In this document: one piece after another, positions 16,301 through 24,611 of the stretch
Numbering within the stretch: the first letter of the stretch is position 1
How the letters are laid out: every line of letters begins with the position of its first letter
Assembly (NCBI GenBank): GCA_016209035.1
Contig: JACQWX010000032.1
Location: 1-60,829 of the forward strand
Source: Elusimicrobiota bacterium
Lineage (GTDB): Bacteria > Elusimicrobiota > Elusimicrobia > UBA1565 > UBA9628
DNA length: 60,829 nt
Direction: 5' to 3'
Made by a program: the position numbers and the translations under genes
The notes under the pieces: model-generated
What the model was told of the DNA's origin: nothing
Seen by the model: the letters and a program-made list of their open reading frames with translations, nothing else
Databases searched by the model: none

Positions 16301-19300
16301 CGACCGGGCCAGCCCCAGCCGGTCAGCGGCCTTGAGGAGCTTCGCCATGGTCGAGCGCAAGGCCGCGCCCTCCGGGGTGCGGGCGTCCACCCCCTCCGCC
16401 ACCGCCTGGACGCGCTTGACCTCGGCCTTGACGCCCTCCGCGATCTCGATGGACCCCTTGCCCACGCGGGCCTCGAGGGACTTGCTTATGGACTCGATGA
16501 GCTTGTAGGCGGAGGCCGATTTCGCGATCTGGGCCGTGGTCTCGCCGATGGTGAGCATGGGCTGGAGGGCCGCGCCGTCGCCCTCGTCGCCGAAGATCCA
16601 GTGCTTCTTGACGATGTCCTTGCCCACGAGCTTCTTCTCGGCGATCTTGGACTTGAACTCCTCGTAGGTCATGAACTCGAGCTTGGAGGCCACCTTCTTG
16701 TAGGCGTTGAACTCAAGCCTCGCCTGGGCCTCGAGGTTGGACTGGACCGTCAAGAAAGTCACGGTCATCTTGTGAAAGGCGGCGTCAGCCTCCGCGATGG
16801 GGAGCAGGCCCTCGAAGACCATCATTGTCTTGCCGCCGCCGGTCTTCAAGAGCAGGAACTCCTGGATCGGCGTGCCGCCGCGGCCCATCAGGGTGATGAG
16901 CCCCAGAGAGGTCATCATGGCCTCGAACTGCTCGGGCCGCCAGCTCCACAAAGGAGAGCCCTTGGAGTCGCGCACGGCCCAGGGCGCGGCCTCCATCTCC
17001 TTTAAGGCCGCCTTGACCGCGTCGTAGTCCGCCGGGGAGAGGTTCGCCTTCCGGCCGTGGAGCTCGGTCATGCAGTCGCCGACGGCGTTGCGGTAGGCGG
17101 AGCCCTTGCCGGTCACGGCACGAGCGTTGGGGTCCTGGGCCTGGCTGCGCCAGTTGGCCAGGTTCGCCTCGAACTTGGCCGTAAGCTCGGTGACCTTGGG
17201 GTTGCCCTTGAACTGCTCCTTGAGCGCCGCCAGGTTCTCCTTCGCCAAGCCGTCCACCACGCCCACCTTGTTGAAGGAGTTGAACCGGGCCTCGATGGCG
17301 TCGAAGTAATCGTAGAGCCTAGTCATGGAGAGCTTCTCGGCCACGGTGAGGTTCGGGGCGCGTTCCACCTTGCTCTTGAGCTCCGAGACCAGGTCCATGT
17401 ACCCTTTCTTGAACATGGGGTGGCCTTCCTTGCCGCGGTTCGCCTTCCATTCGGCCGTGGCCAGCCACATGTCCTCGACCGCTTTCTCCAGGGCCGGGGA
17501 TTGAACATTTGAGTTGGCCCGCACCGCCTCGATGAAGGCCTTGCCCGCGGGCTTGGGCACGGAGTCGGCCTCGAAGTAAGGCTTCATCAGGGCCTCGGCG
17601 AGCGCCGTGGCCTCGGGCGAGAAGGCCACGCCCTTGACGGGCTTGAGCTTGACGGCGAGAGCGACCTCCCTCTTGAGCGAGGGAGTCACGTGGCCGAAGC
17701 CGGGCACGTCCGCCCCGGGCTTGGCGTTGAGCACCAGCTCCACGAGGCCCTTCCTGCCGGCCAGAGACTCGATGAAGCGCTCGCCGGCCAGGAGCCTGAC
17801 CTCGTCGTTCATGAAGAGCTTGCCCACGGTCTTGCCGTCGTCCATCCGAGTGACCTTGAAGAGCTCCAAGGGGTTGATGTCCGAGGCCTTGGCGCCCTTG
17901 CCGCCCAGGGCCTCGACGAGCTCGGCGGCCATGCCCGAGCGCTTGATCTCCTTGGTGACCTTCCAGGTCCCGCCTTCCTTGCTCTCGCCGAGCCAGCGCA
18001 GGTCGAAGATCTGCTGGACCACCGGCATCTTGGGCTTGCCCAGGAGCGGCAGCTCCTGGCCCTCGGACGCGTTGGCGTACTCGTGGCGCCTGCCTTCCCT
18101 GTCGTACTCGGCTTGGCCCTGCTTGGCGCGCTGGCCTTCGGCGGCCAGGAGCTGGTACTTGGCGGGGTAGACCGGCAGGGCCATCCAGACCGCGGACTCA
18201 AGCCACCAGTTCTTGGCCCTTTGGGCGGTCTTGATGCGGCGCTCGAGGTCGGGCTCGCCCGAGCTCATGGCCCAGGACCGCATCTCGGCGACCTTGCCGA
18301 CCGCGTTGCTGAAGAGGGCGTACTTGGCGATGTTGTCGGCCATCCCTAGGGCGAAGGAACCGACCAGTCCGGCCTTGCCAGTCTCGGCCAGGGCTTGGAG
18401 GCTCAGCTTCTCCGAGATCGGGATGCCGACCTTCTGCGCGAAGTTGCCCACCGAGCCGAAGAAGCCGTGGGAGCCGATGACCTCGGCCGGCCAGGCCAGG
18501 ACCGTGCCCTCGTACGCCGACGAGGGCACGCCGATGTAGCCCAGGAGCGGGTGCCAGGACTCGTTGGCCCACACCACGCCGCCCTTGAAGCCCACGCCCG
18601 CGGCCTCGAGAGCCCCTCCGACGCCGCTCCTGAACGGGGAGTGGTCCTTGTCGTTGGCGATGACGAAGAGGTCGAACTCAGGGACGTACTCGTCCCAGAG
18701 GTGGCCTCCCACGGTGAAGGCCGAGGAGATGGTGCCGGCCGTGAGCGTGAACGCCATCTGCCGGGCCGCGGCGTTGACGAAGCGCACGCCGGAGTAGGCC
18801 CCGTAGCGCCAGAGGCCGTTCAAGAGGGCGTTCTGGCTCGCATTGGGGATGTTCTGGGCCGCGGGACTCAAGGAATTGAGCCGGAGGGAGGCGTGGAGCG
18901 CGGTCTCCTCCACCATCTTCAAGGGAAGGCCCATATATGGGCTCCGGGCGAAGGGGGTGTTGAGCCAGCCCGCTACCCTGGACACCCCGCTCATCGCTCC
19001 GCTCATGACAGGCGCGGCCAGGGCCAGAGCCACCGCGTAAGTGAGGTAGTTGCCAGCCGCGTTCACCCACTGGTTGGTGCCCGCGACCTGCATGAGCATA
19101 CGGCGGGTCTCCCCTAGGGACGCTGCGACCCTGAGGTTCTCGGTGACCTTGCCCGCCCCGCCTCCCATGCCCGACTCCATCCGGACGTAGGCCGCGTCCG
19201 GGTGGATGCCCGCGATGAGTCTGCGCGCGCCCCAGTAGTCGCCGCGAGCCACGAGCTGGGCGGCCTGAATGTATTGCGGCAGGGCCCCGTTGATCTTGTC

Positions 19301-20872
19301 CATGGCGGAGGCGTGGCTGCCGTGGATCCCCAGCTTCCAGTAGGCCTTGACCGCCCAGGCGCCCAGGTTCTCGAGCTTGACCTCGCCGAGCTGGGACTTG
19401 GACATGAGCATCATCGCGGGAAGGTCCGCGAAGAGCGAGTAGTCCAGCGAGATCTCGGCAATGTCCTTCTGGCCGGCGTTCAAGGCCGCGGTGACGATGT
19501 CGAGGTTGCCCGCGTAGTCCGAGGCGAGCAGCACGTCCTGGATCTGGAGGAGCCTCTTCTTCAGGGCCTCAACGCGGCGGTGGAGCTTCTCCCGCTCGCG
19601 CTGGTAAAGCTGCTTGGTCGCGTCGTCCAATGGGGACTCCAGCAGGGCCTTGTCGAAGAGCGCGGCGTCCGGGGACTTGGGGTCGAGCCTTTCGAGCTGC
19701 GCCTTCACGTGGTACTTCTGGCTCTCTAGATAAGAAAGGCTCAAGAAGCGCACGATGTAGTTCTCGTGCATCTGCAAGGTCTGGACCCTCGGCTCGTTGA
19801 CGGTCTCCAGGCCCTTCATGCGGCCTATTTCGTACTCGAAGCGGCTTAAGCCCTCCTTGGCCTTACCCAGGTAGACCACGCGGCCCTTCATCTTCGCCTC
19901 GACGATGTCGTAGACCGAATGCTCCGAGCCTGCGTGCTTGAAGGTCTTCTTCTTGGCCCACCGCTCGAGGTCCTCCTCGAGGGTCAGGTCCGTGAACCAC
20001 ATGTCGTCCTTGTACTGCTTGCCGAGGAGCTCGGCCATGCCGATCATGCGGTCGATGTGGTAGGCCTTGTCCAGCTCTTTGTGCTGGTTGAGGAGCCGGA
20101 AGTACGAGTACTGCAGCATCTCGTAGTTGTACCGGCCGGTCTCCGGGATGAACGGGCTTTGCGGCGGCCGGCTCTGGTTCATGACCCGCTGCTTCTTCTG
20201 AAGGTCGCGGTTGTAGGTCGTGACCTGGTTCTTGTTGAGCTTGTAGGCCAGGCCCTCTTTGTCCCAGAGCTCCCAGCCGTCGCTGGTCTCGACCTGCGTG
20301 AAGCTCCTCTTCGGAGCGTCCGCGACGGCCGCGCCCGTCATGATGGCCTCGCGCAGGGCCCCGTACCTGAACAGATCCTCCACGGAGCCGTCCTGGTCCG
20401 CGAGCTGGCCGAACTTCTGGTTGAAATCCGTGACCACGCGGTCCATCACGGCCTGCTTCTTCTCGGTGCTCGGGCCGCTCTCCCGGAGCATCTTGATTTG
20501 CTCCTGGATGGCCTCGACCTCCTCCGCCGGGTTGGGCAGGGACTTGAGGTAAGAAAAGAGGACCTCGCCCATGGGCGAGAGCTTGCCACCGTTCACGAGG
20601 TAGCTGTAGACCGGGTCACCTTCGTCCTTGTAGACTCCCTTGGACTTGAGGTAGGCCAGGGCCGTCTCCTTGGAGGCCTTGTCGCGCGTCACCCCCTCGG
20701 AGAACTCCGAGCCTACGGCGTCGAGGGCGCGCTTGAACACGTCGTCCTTGGCGGACCCCTTCACGGGCTGGACGCCCCTCGCAGCCTCGGCCACGGCGAC
20801 GACGGGGAACCCGTAGAGGAGTACGCTAAGGGCGAGGACGAGAGATACAGTTTTTCTTAATAGCTTCCCCAT
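13391..20872 (-). CDS. Giant exported protein with SecA/SF2-helicase-like ATPase domain
   Basis: 2493 residues. A clear signal peptide (TVSLVLALSVLLYGFPVVAVAEA) starts the protein. A helical region follows, with a hydrophobic segment near 604-625 (YLTYAVALALAAPVMSG). The motor begins around residue 1340: Walker A LLKTGGGKTMM, then FLTVQSNLEAQARLEF and a DEGD Walker B box near 1427. About 600 residues of coiled-coil-rich sequence separate this from the second motor half: VLMSGTAG (about 2120), LTVLSLSDTRALREV, ILLLDTRVGGRGLDLNF and HLLQAQGRIDVAR, which parallel SecA/SF2 motifs III, V and VI. ATP is not expected outside the cytoplasm, so topology is puzzling. A TATAAT lies 5 nt before the ATG. 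It heads the operon with the O-antigen ligase. Confidence 0.85.
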   Translation of the reverse strand: MGKLLRKTVSLVLALSVLLYGFPVVAVAEAARGVQPVKGSAKDDVFKRALDAVGSEFSEGVTRDKASKETALAYLKSKGVYKDEGDPVYSYLVNGGKLSPMGEVLFSYLKSLPNPAEEVEAIQEQIKMLRESGPSTEKKQAVMDRVVTDFNQKFGQLADQDGSVEDLFRYGALREAIMTGAAVADAPKRSFTQVETSDGWELWDKEGLAYKLNKNQVTTYNRDLQKKQRVMNQSRPPQSPFIPETGRYNYEMLQYSYFRLLNQHKELDKAYHIDRMIGMAELLGKQYKDDMWFTDLTLEEDLERWAKKKTFKHAGSEHSVYDIVEAKMKGRVVYLGKAKEGLSRFEYEIGRMKGLETVNEPRVQTLQMHENYIVRFLSLSYLESQKYHVKAQLERLDPKSPDAALFDKALLESPLDDATKQLYQREREKLHRRVEALKKRLLQIQDVLLASDYAGNLDIVTAALNAGQKDIAEISLDYSLFADLPAMMLMSKSQLGEVKLENLGAWAVKAYWKLGIHGSHASAMDKINGALPQYIQAAQLVARGDYWGARRLIAGIHPDAAYVRMESGMGGGAGKVTENLRVAASLGETRRMLMQVAGTNQWVNAAGNYLTYAVALALAAPVMSGAMSGVSRVAGWLNTPFARSPYMGLPLKMVEETALHASLRLNSLSPAAQNIPNASQNALLNGLWRYGAYSGVRFVNAAARQMAFTLTAGTISSAFTVGGHLWDEYVPEFDLFVIANDKDHSPFRSGVGGALEAAGVGFKGGVVWANESWHPLLGYIGVPSSAYEGTVLAWPAEVIGSHGFFGSVGNFAQKVGIPISEKLSLQALAETGKAGLVGSFALGMADNIAKYALFSNAVGKVAEMRSWAMSSGEPDLERRIKTAQRAKNWWLESAVWMALPVYPAKYQLLAAEGQRAKQGQAEYDREGRRHEYANASEGQELPLLGKPKMPVVQQIFDLRWLGESKEGGTWKVTKEIKRSGMAAELVEALGGKGAKASDINPLELFKVTRMDDGKTVGKLFMNDEVRLLAGERFIESLAGRKGLVELVLNAKPGADVPGFGHVTPSLKREVALAVKLKPVKGVAFSPEATALAEALMKPYFEADSVPKPAGKAFIEAVRANSNVQSPALEKAVEDMWLATAEWKANRGKEGHPMFKKGYMDLVSELKSKVERAPNLTVAEKLSMTRLYDYFDAIEARFNSFNKVGVVDGLAKENLAALKEQFKGNPKVTELTAKFEANLANWRSQAQDPNARAVTGKGSAYRNAVGDCMTELHGRKANLSPADYDAVKAALKEMEAAPWAVRDSKGSPLWSWRPEQFEAMMTSLGLITLMGRGGTPIQEFLLLKTGGGKTMMVFEGLLPIAEADAAFHKMTVTFLTVQSNLEAQARLEFNAYKKVASKLEFMTYEEFKSKIAEKKLVGKDIVKKHWIFGDEGDGAALQPMLTIGETTAQIAKSASAYKLIESISKSLEARVGKGSIEIAEGVKAEVKRVQAVAEGVDARTPEGAALRSTMAKLLKAADRLGLARSPEQFALAKAEIEGILKAQSGIAESAGPLKARAELLAKLTANADRMLKLADTIEKARKPEVVARSAEQLQSLLKKQQALIDQADLGGSVRGTSLKSAAESLRARLFNAVQAGDSPMIAKKAEWAKAVRESSQAQRQALNDQPAAGPDQLSAIRELKSKVMDRLNSRPEMLKEARMDLVQEVQKSIRQQENLLGLVRRDPASALMDLWGAVSKEKSAAQSRVDIVSKELAKVERDMEAFSKRGKTAEALKAKAEALKIEVAMLKERIKVYEGFSSGSPDLAQSRQASLELRQSALRREAVLNQELAKTQRKVVEARVRGESTEVLESRIKTIEGEIAVAKADLVKAGSGTPPTRSDLAHARSLLSQDSREIVRIIEEGKPGWESAAMERLAVREKLVRGFASSDNPIYEIYRGMRRDMYTVASDIERMSPDAAVGDAAVLRINRALDGRSLLGLGATYMKNLVTGGSMRVEDIGLTRVKGVELLKAVMSDSVMPHGQKMDLFWNIVPSILWPRGPTGRGGSWVRNELINLARGHFDNPATVRLDNRAKRINIIHNGQWFDSMDTPTRRFWEIEYGTDLTLPYKHKTVSTIKDIIDNKKARFVLMSGTAGTELRRIMESRGTRFGGSPSKAPENVGLDLKSQQGEKFVRIRETLETAAGTSKDYVVVKPQSGKYPEAVKAWLKTAGVGDESQAVVRISQAPTKDGVRAYLTRIRQDQPGSTSLTVLSLSDTRALREVRKYLIKQGLAKPNEIAQVFSDTEWLRENRPQADVLKQMNLDGLNTGEVKILLLDTRVGGRGLDLNFKGDRENPDPKAFKGYTNYEMLVIDPHDMSAVHLLQAQGRIDVARVLFKALRNFTLVMDVGSLKNSPIFAEMVQKDPVFAELRADPEAQAYAKKQGLALDWPTIHEYLRRPETVKLRPELVARYNDAVRKALDAKQLDVELEQLRSSSVGEKSTRFDPKYRGLEYGGSGP

Positions 20873-20877
20873 GGCCC

Positions 20878-20883
20878 ATTATA
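20878..20883 (-). promoter_or_regulatory. -10 box of the giant SecA-like gene
   Basis: Perfect TATAAT on the minus strand, five nucleotides before ATG 20872. The -35 position (GCGGAA) is poor. The spacing implies a leaderless or nearly leaderless transcript. Confidence 0.5.
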
Positions 20884-20969
20884 GTTTAACATGTACCCGG
20901 TTCCGCGGCAGGGACCTATGGGTAGGACCTTGGCCAGTCTTATGGCCCCATGCCGGATAGGACCTTCGG

Positions 20970-21099
20970 ACTAGTGCTGCGACCGCCACTTGCTTGCGCC
21001 TTGGGAGGCCCGGATTTGAGCCGGATGCAAGGCGCGAGGAGGGAGGATACCAGGCGTATCCGACCGACGAGCAACGCAGCAGCCGGCCAAAGACGGGCC
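20970..21099. repeat. 130-bp exact repeat, copy 1
   Basis: Identical over 130 bp and in the same orientation to 60581-60710. It contains complementary segments GCGCCTTG / CAAGGCGC and a hairpin GGATAC-CAGGC-GTATCC, so it is probably a structured element. It lies upstream of the giant minus-strand gene and downstream of the 913-residue protein gene. The rest of the 380-bp gap holds the hairpin at 21197-21237 and a doubtful small ORF. Confidence 0.92.
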
Positions 21100-21122
21100 T
21101 CCGCGCCACTTAAGGAGAAACG

Positions 21123-21257
21123 ATGCGCTTGCCGAGTGATTTCCCTAAAGAGCGCGGCCGGTCGCTTTCGGGCTGCGACTTCGTCGCTTCTCGCTTGCAC
21201 CATGCCGCATCAGAGTCACACCTCGGCGGCATGGTGCGCGCTCGTCGCACTGGCTAA
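21123..21257 (+). CDS. Possible 44-residue small protein
   Basis: An ATG at 21123 follows a good ribosome site (AAGGAG, 7 nt before) and opens 44 codons ending in TAA at 21255-21257. The product starts MRLPSDFPKERGRSLSG and has no recognised family. It starts just after the 130-bp repeat and overlaps the end of the minus-strand gene by 4 bp. It could be a chance frame; only the ribosome site supports it. Confidence 0.25.
   Translation: MRLPSDFPKERGRSLSGCDFVASRLHHAASESHLGGMVRARRTG
21197..21237. terminator. Hairpin after the 913-residue protein gene
   Basis: GCACCATGCCG (21197-21207) pairs with CGGCATGGTGC (21227-21237), an 11-bp perfect stem just downstream of the minus-strand stop at 21254. 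There is no U-tract, so it may act in RNA processing or be a Rho-dependent end. Confidence 0.4.
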
Positions 21258-23995
21258 TACTTGTCGGCCTTGCAGGCGTCCCAGGCCGCCTTCTTGTCCA
21301 TGCCCCACCAGAAGATCGGGCCCAGGCATTTCTCCGCGTCGTCGCGCGCGTCCTGGGCCCTGTTGGTGAACACGGCGTAGACGCCCTTCTCCTTCGTGGG
21401 CGCGGGCGTGGCGACCACGCGGCCGTGCGTGCCGCTCGTCATGAGGTCCAGCTTCTTCTGACCTTCGGTGAGGATGGTGAGCCCGTCCTCGTTGATGTCC
21501 ACGTCCGAGTACAGGACGGCGCCGTCAGGCTTCCTGCCCACCGGGGTCTTGGCCTCGTAGGGGAACTGCGTGCCCTTGCCGCCCTCGCTGATGGGGAGCG
21601 GGATGAAGGCCGAGCGGTAGTCCTGGTTCGGGTTGTTGGGGGTGTTGGCGAAGTTCTTGAAGTTGAACTGGATGTACCACTTGCGCGGCTTCTCCTCGCT
21701 CCCCTTGCCCTTCTCGACGGCGTTGACGTAGAGGACCGCGTTCTTCTTCTTGAGCCCGTTGTAGACCTTGAGCTTCTCGAGGTTGTCGGCGGTGCCCACC
21801 TCCGGGGCGTCGCTGAAATCAGCGGGCGGCCCGCCGGAAGCCTTTTCGAAGATGGTCTCTCCCTTGCCCGTGACGTTCGGGAAACCGCCGCCCGTCTCGG
21901 GAGCCACGATGACGGGAAGAGGCCAGAACTTCACGTTCGGCCCCTCCTTGAACTTCGCCACCAAGGAGGAGGCCGTGCCCTGGACGTTCTCGAGCTTGCG
22001 GTTCTTGGACACCTCAGTCAGGCTCTTGAAGGCATTTTCCACGTCCTCCTTGCCGAGGACCTCGCCCAGAAGGAGCTTGACGGCCACCGCGTCCGAAACG
22101 TCGATCATCTCGATGGACTTAGGCCCGCCCGAGGGGGTCTTGACCCTGCCCGCGGCCGGGAAGCCGTTCTCGGGGTCGGGCTTGGCCTTGAGGTTGCGGA
22201 ACTGGAGGCCGCCGTCGGAGACGGACAGCAGGTATCTGCTGTCCATGATGACGCGGATGGGCTGGTTGTCCTCGACGAATTGGCCCTTCTCGTTGGGCTC
22301 GAACTTGACGTAGAGGGCCTTCTTCGTCACGCCCGGGATGAACAGGATGTGCAGCCGGGCCCACCAGGTGTTCCTGATCTCCTCCTTCTCATGGTTCTTG
22401 AGCCATTTGACGCCTTTCTCCGTCGCGTCGTGGATGCGCAGGAGGCCCTCGGGCTTGATGGCCGCGTTGACCTCGCGGTTGGGGGCGTAGTAGCCGACGT
22501 TGAGGAATTCATCCTCGATCGGGTCGAACCCGCTGGGCGGGGTCCCGGGGTTCGTCGTGCCCGGGTCGGTCGTGCCCGTCGAGGTCCCCGGGGGCTTGGG
22601 CGCTTCGCCGGGGCCTTCCCCGATCTTGAACTTGCGCTCCTCCGGGTCGTAATAGGTATGGTACTCCTTGTCCTTGACCTTGCCGAGGCCGACCTTGTGC
22701 CTGGCGATGACGGAGACGCCTCCCTTCAGGCTGACGACCTCGGCCACGAACTCGGGCGTGCGGTCCGCCATGGCGCCGCCGCTCTCGAGCCGGTCCTTGC
22801 GGTAGTAGAGGTGCTCGCCCGTCGTGCCCGCGGTCTGGCCCGCGACCAGGAACTCCACCCCGTTGATGACCACGACCCGGTTCATGTCGACGACGTGCTG
22901 TGCCCTCAACTCGGCCAGATCCGCGACCGAGGTTTCGATGACCGCCCCCGCGCCTCCGGCCACGGCCTTGGGCCTGCCGAACGCCAGATGCACGCCCGTC
23001 TCGTCGGTCTTGAACTTCAGGGTGTACTGCCTCTGGCCGGGCTTGCGGTCGTCGAGCGCGAAGGTCTCATCCCCGCCCGAGTTCTTGATGGCGAAGCGCC
23101 GGCAGAACTTGTCCTCTGGATAGGTGATGTCGCAGATGCCGACCTGGTTGATGACGCCGTTGTCGGTCTTGTAGGAGATCATCTTCACCGAGATCTCCCG
23201 CGAGGTCTGGTCGCCCTCCTGGTAGATGAGCATGGTCCTGGCGCCGCCGACGAAGAGGTCCTCGTCGCCGTAGCCCGCCGACGCCCCCATGCGGCGCTTG
23301 GTCCCGATGCCGCCCATGACGGGACTCTTCTCCTCGATCTCCCCGATGAGGCCGGGCTTTTTGTCCTTGGGGATGGTGGCCGCGTCCATGATGAGGCGCG
23401 CCGTTTCGGCGGCCGAGTCGAGGAACCGGTAGACCCAGTCCGCGAGGTTGCCGTCGGGCTTCGCGAGCGGGCCCGCCTTGACGCCGGGGTTGTCCCCCTG
23501 CTTGGCGTCGGCCTCGCCGGTCCAGGGCTTCATGTTGGAGATCAGCTGCTCGCGCCTGAAGCCGGTCAAGGAGTCCTTGAGCTCCGGCGCCGAAGCCGCC
23601 CAGGCGGGAGCCTTCTCCTCGCCCAGAACGAAATACAGCTTCACCGCCGAGGCCGCCTTGTCCTTCTTGGCGGTCTCGTCCTTCTTCGCCTCGGCCGCGT
23701 CCTTGAAGACCTTCTCGACCCATGCCTTGGGCATGGCCTCAAGGCGCTTCGCCATGTCGCCCTTGCGCGCCTCGGCCGCCACATAGCTGGCCTTGCCGCC
23801 GTCGCCGTCGAGCATGAACCTGGCGAAGCGCTTGGCCATGTCAGCGCGGACGTTAGGGTCGCCGGCCGCCAGTTTGGCCAACGCGTTGACGGGCCGCTCC
23901 TCCGGGGCCTTCAGGTCTTCGGCGGCCCCGGTCGGCCAAGCGGCCGCAAGGAACGTGGATGCGAGAACGGAGACGAAAAAGGAATGGCGTTTCAT
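21254..23995 (-). CDS. Large secreted protein of unknown function (913 aa)
   Basis: Start ATG 23995 is chosen because a signal peptide (RHSFFVSVLASTFLAAAWPTGAAE) and a strong ribosome site (GGGAGG) support it. The N-terminal 200 residues are Ala/Lys/Glu-rich and helical. The middle looks beta-rich (RQYTLKFKTDETGVHLAFGRP; VVVINGVEFLVAGQTAG). A Pro/Gly/Thr linker with GTTDPGTTNPGTPP splits the protein, and the second half is again beta-rich with repeated YVKFEP / YIQFNFKNF strands. It ends in a Cys-containing helix. I recognise no family. It has its own promoter and lies upstream of the giant SecA-like gene on the same strand, so the two may cooperate. Confidence 0.75.
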   Translation of the reverse strand: MKRHSFFVSVLASTFLAAAWPTGAAEDLKAPEERPVNALAKLAAGDPNVRADMAKRFARFMLDGDGGKASYVAAEARKGDMAKRLEAMPKAWVEKVFKDAAEAKKDETAKKDKAASAVKLYFVLGEEKAPAWAASAPELKDSLTGFRREQLISNMKPWTGEADAKQGDNPGVKAGPLAKPDGNLADWVYRFLDSAAETARLIMDAATIPKDKKPGLIGEIEEKSPVMGGIGTKRRMGASAGYGDEDLFVGGARTMLIYQEGDQTSREISVKMISYKTDNGVINQVGICDITYPEDKFCRRFAIKNSGGDETFALDDRKPGQRQYTLKFKTDETGVHLAFGRPKAVAGGAGAVIETSVADLAELRAQHVVDMNRVVVINGVEFLVAGQTAGTTGEHLYYRKDRLESGGAMADRTPEFVAEVVSLKGGVSVIARHKVGLGKVKDKEYHTYYDPEERKFKIGEGPGEAPKPPGTSTGTTDPGTTNPGTPPSGFDPIEDEFLNVGYYAPNREVNAAIKPEGLLRIHDATEKGVKWLKNHEKEEIRNTWWARLHILFIPGVTKKALYVKFEPNEKGQFVEDNQPIRVIMDSRYLLSVSDGGLQFRNLKAKPDPENGFPAAGRVKTPSGGPKSIEMIDVSDAVAVKLLLGEVLGKEDVENAFKSLTEVSKNRKLENVQGTASSLVAKFKEGPNVKFWPLPVIVAPETGGGFPNVTGKGETIFEKASGGPPADFSDAPEVGTADNLEKLKVYNGLKKKNAVLYVNAVEKGKGSEEKPRKWYIQFNFKNFANTPNNPNQDYRSAFIPLPISEGGKGTQFPYEAKTPVGRKPDGAVLYSDVDINEDGLTILTEGQKKLDLMTSGTHGRVVATPAPTKEKGVYAVFTNRAQDARDDAEKCLGPIFWWGMDKKAAWDACKADKY

Positions 23996-24020
23996 GAACC
24001 CTCCCAAAACATCATTCTCA

Positions 24021-24049
24021 ACTATATCAGCATCGGCCTTGCCGGGCAA
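24021..24049 (-). promoter_or_regulatory. Promoter of the 913-residue secreted protein gene
   Basis: On the minus strand: TTGCCC, a 17-bp spacer and TATAGT, about 25 nt before ATG 23995. This gene keeps a normal leader with a GGGAGG ribosome site. Confidence 0.6.
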
Positions 24050-24121
24050 GGGCCAAAGGTCCTATTCCCGCGATCACCCCAAAGCCCCATGGGCGCTGCT
24101 CCGTGGCCAAGTTGATTTCTC

Positions 24122-24150
24122 TTGACAACCAAGCGTTGACATGTTATAAT
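24122..24150 (+). promoter_or_regulatory. Consensus sigma-70 promoter of the AbiEii-type operon
   Basis: TTGACA (24122-24127), exactly 17 bp, TATAAT (24145-24150): a perfect match to the consensus at both boxes. An overlapping TTGACA at 24136 is too close to be used with this -10. Confidence 0.9.
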
Positions 24151-24153
24151 ACT

Positions 24154-24176
24154 AATGTATTCAAATAGAATACATT
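24154..24176. promoter_or_regulatory. Candidate autoregulatory operator of the AbiEii-type operon
   Basis: Perfect inverted repeat AATGTATTC-AAATA-GAATACATT between the -10 box and the start codon, covering the predicted transcription start. This position suits repression by the first gene product, an antitoxin-type protein. Confidence 0.8.
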
Positions 24177-24179
24177 GTG

Positions 24180-24611
24180 ATGAGCAATAGAACCAATCTT
24201 CAGACAGTGCGCCTGAACTCCGGAGAGAAAGCCCTCATCGAAAATTATCTTGCCGGCAACACGATCTTCGACGGTTTCTCATCATTGGCCAGAGTCGCCA
24301 TCATGTCGTTCATAGGTGCTGAAGGAAGCGTCCGGCTCAAACCGGTTGGAACCGCCGGCGCGGCGCGGCCGAGGTTCCTGTGGGACTACGACATGAGCGA
24401 CGCGCAGGCGCGCGAGATTTTGGGGCGACCCGGCCTTTCCGAGGCCAAGCGCTGGCTGATCGCCAGGATCCTCAGCCAAGCCCGCTTCGAGGAGGTGTTC
24501 TCGTACCTTGACTTGGAGGATGTCAAACGGGCGCTTCCGAAGCTGAGGCTGCCCCCCAAGACTGCGGAACGCTGGGCCTATGCGGTCGAGCGTTGGACCA
24601 GGCATGGATAA
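24180..24611 (+). CDS. DUF6922-like antitoxin partner of AbiEii-type nucleotidyltransferase
   Basis: 143 residues from ATG 24180 (GTG 24177 adjoins it and is also possible). The N-terminal 45 residues (LQTVRLNSGEKALIENYLAG) could form a short DNA-binding region. The C-terminal part (RFLWDYDMSDAQAREIL, KRWLIARILSQARFEEVFSYL) matches the small domain usually encoded before AbiEii-like toxins. It probably neutralises the toxin and represses the operon through the 24154-24176 operator. It overlaps the downstream gene by 8 bp, as is usual for such pairs. Confidence 0.75.
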   Translation: MSNRTNLQTVRLNSGEKALIENYLAGNTIFDGFSSLARVAIMSFIGAEGSVRLKPVGTAGAARPRFLWDYDMSDAQAREILGRPGLSEAKRWLIARILSQARFEEVFSYLDLEDVKRALPKLRLPPKTAERWAYAVERWTRHG

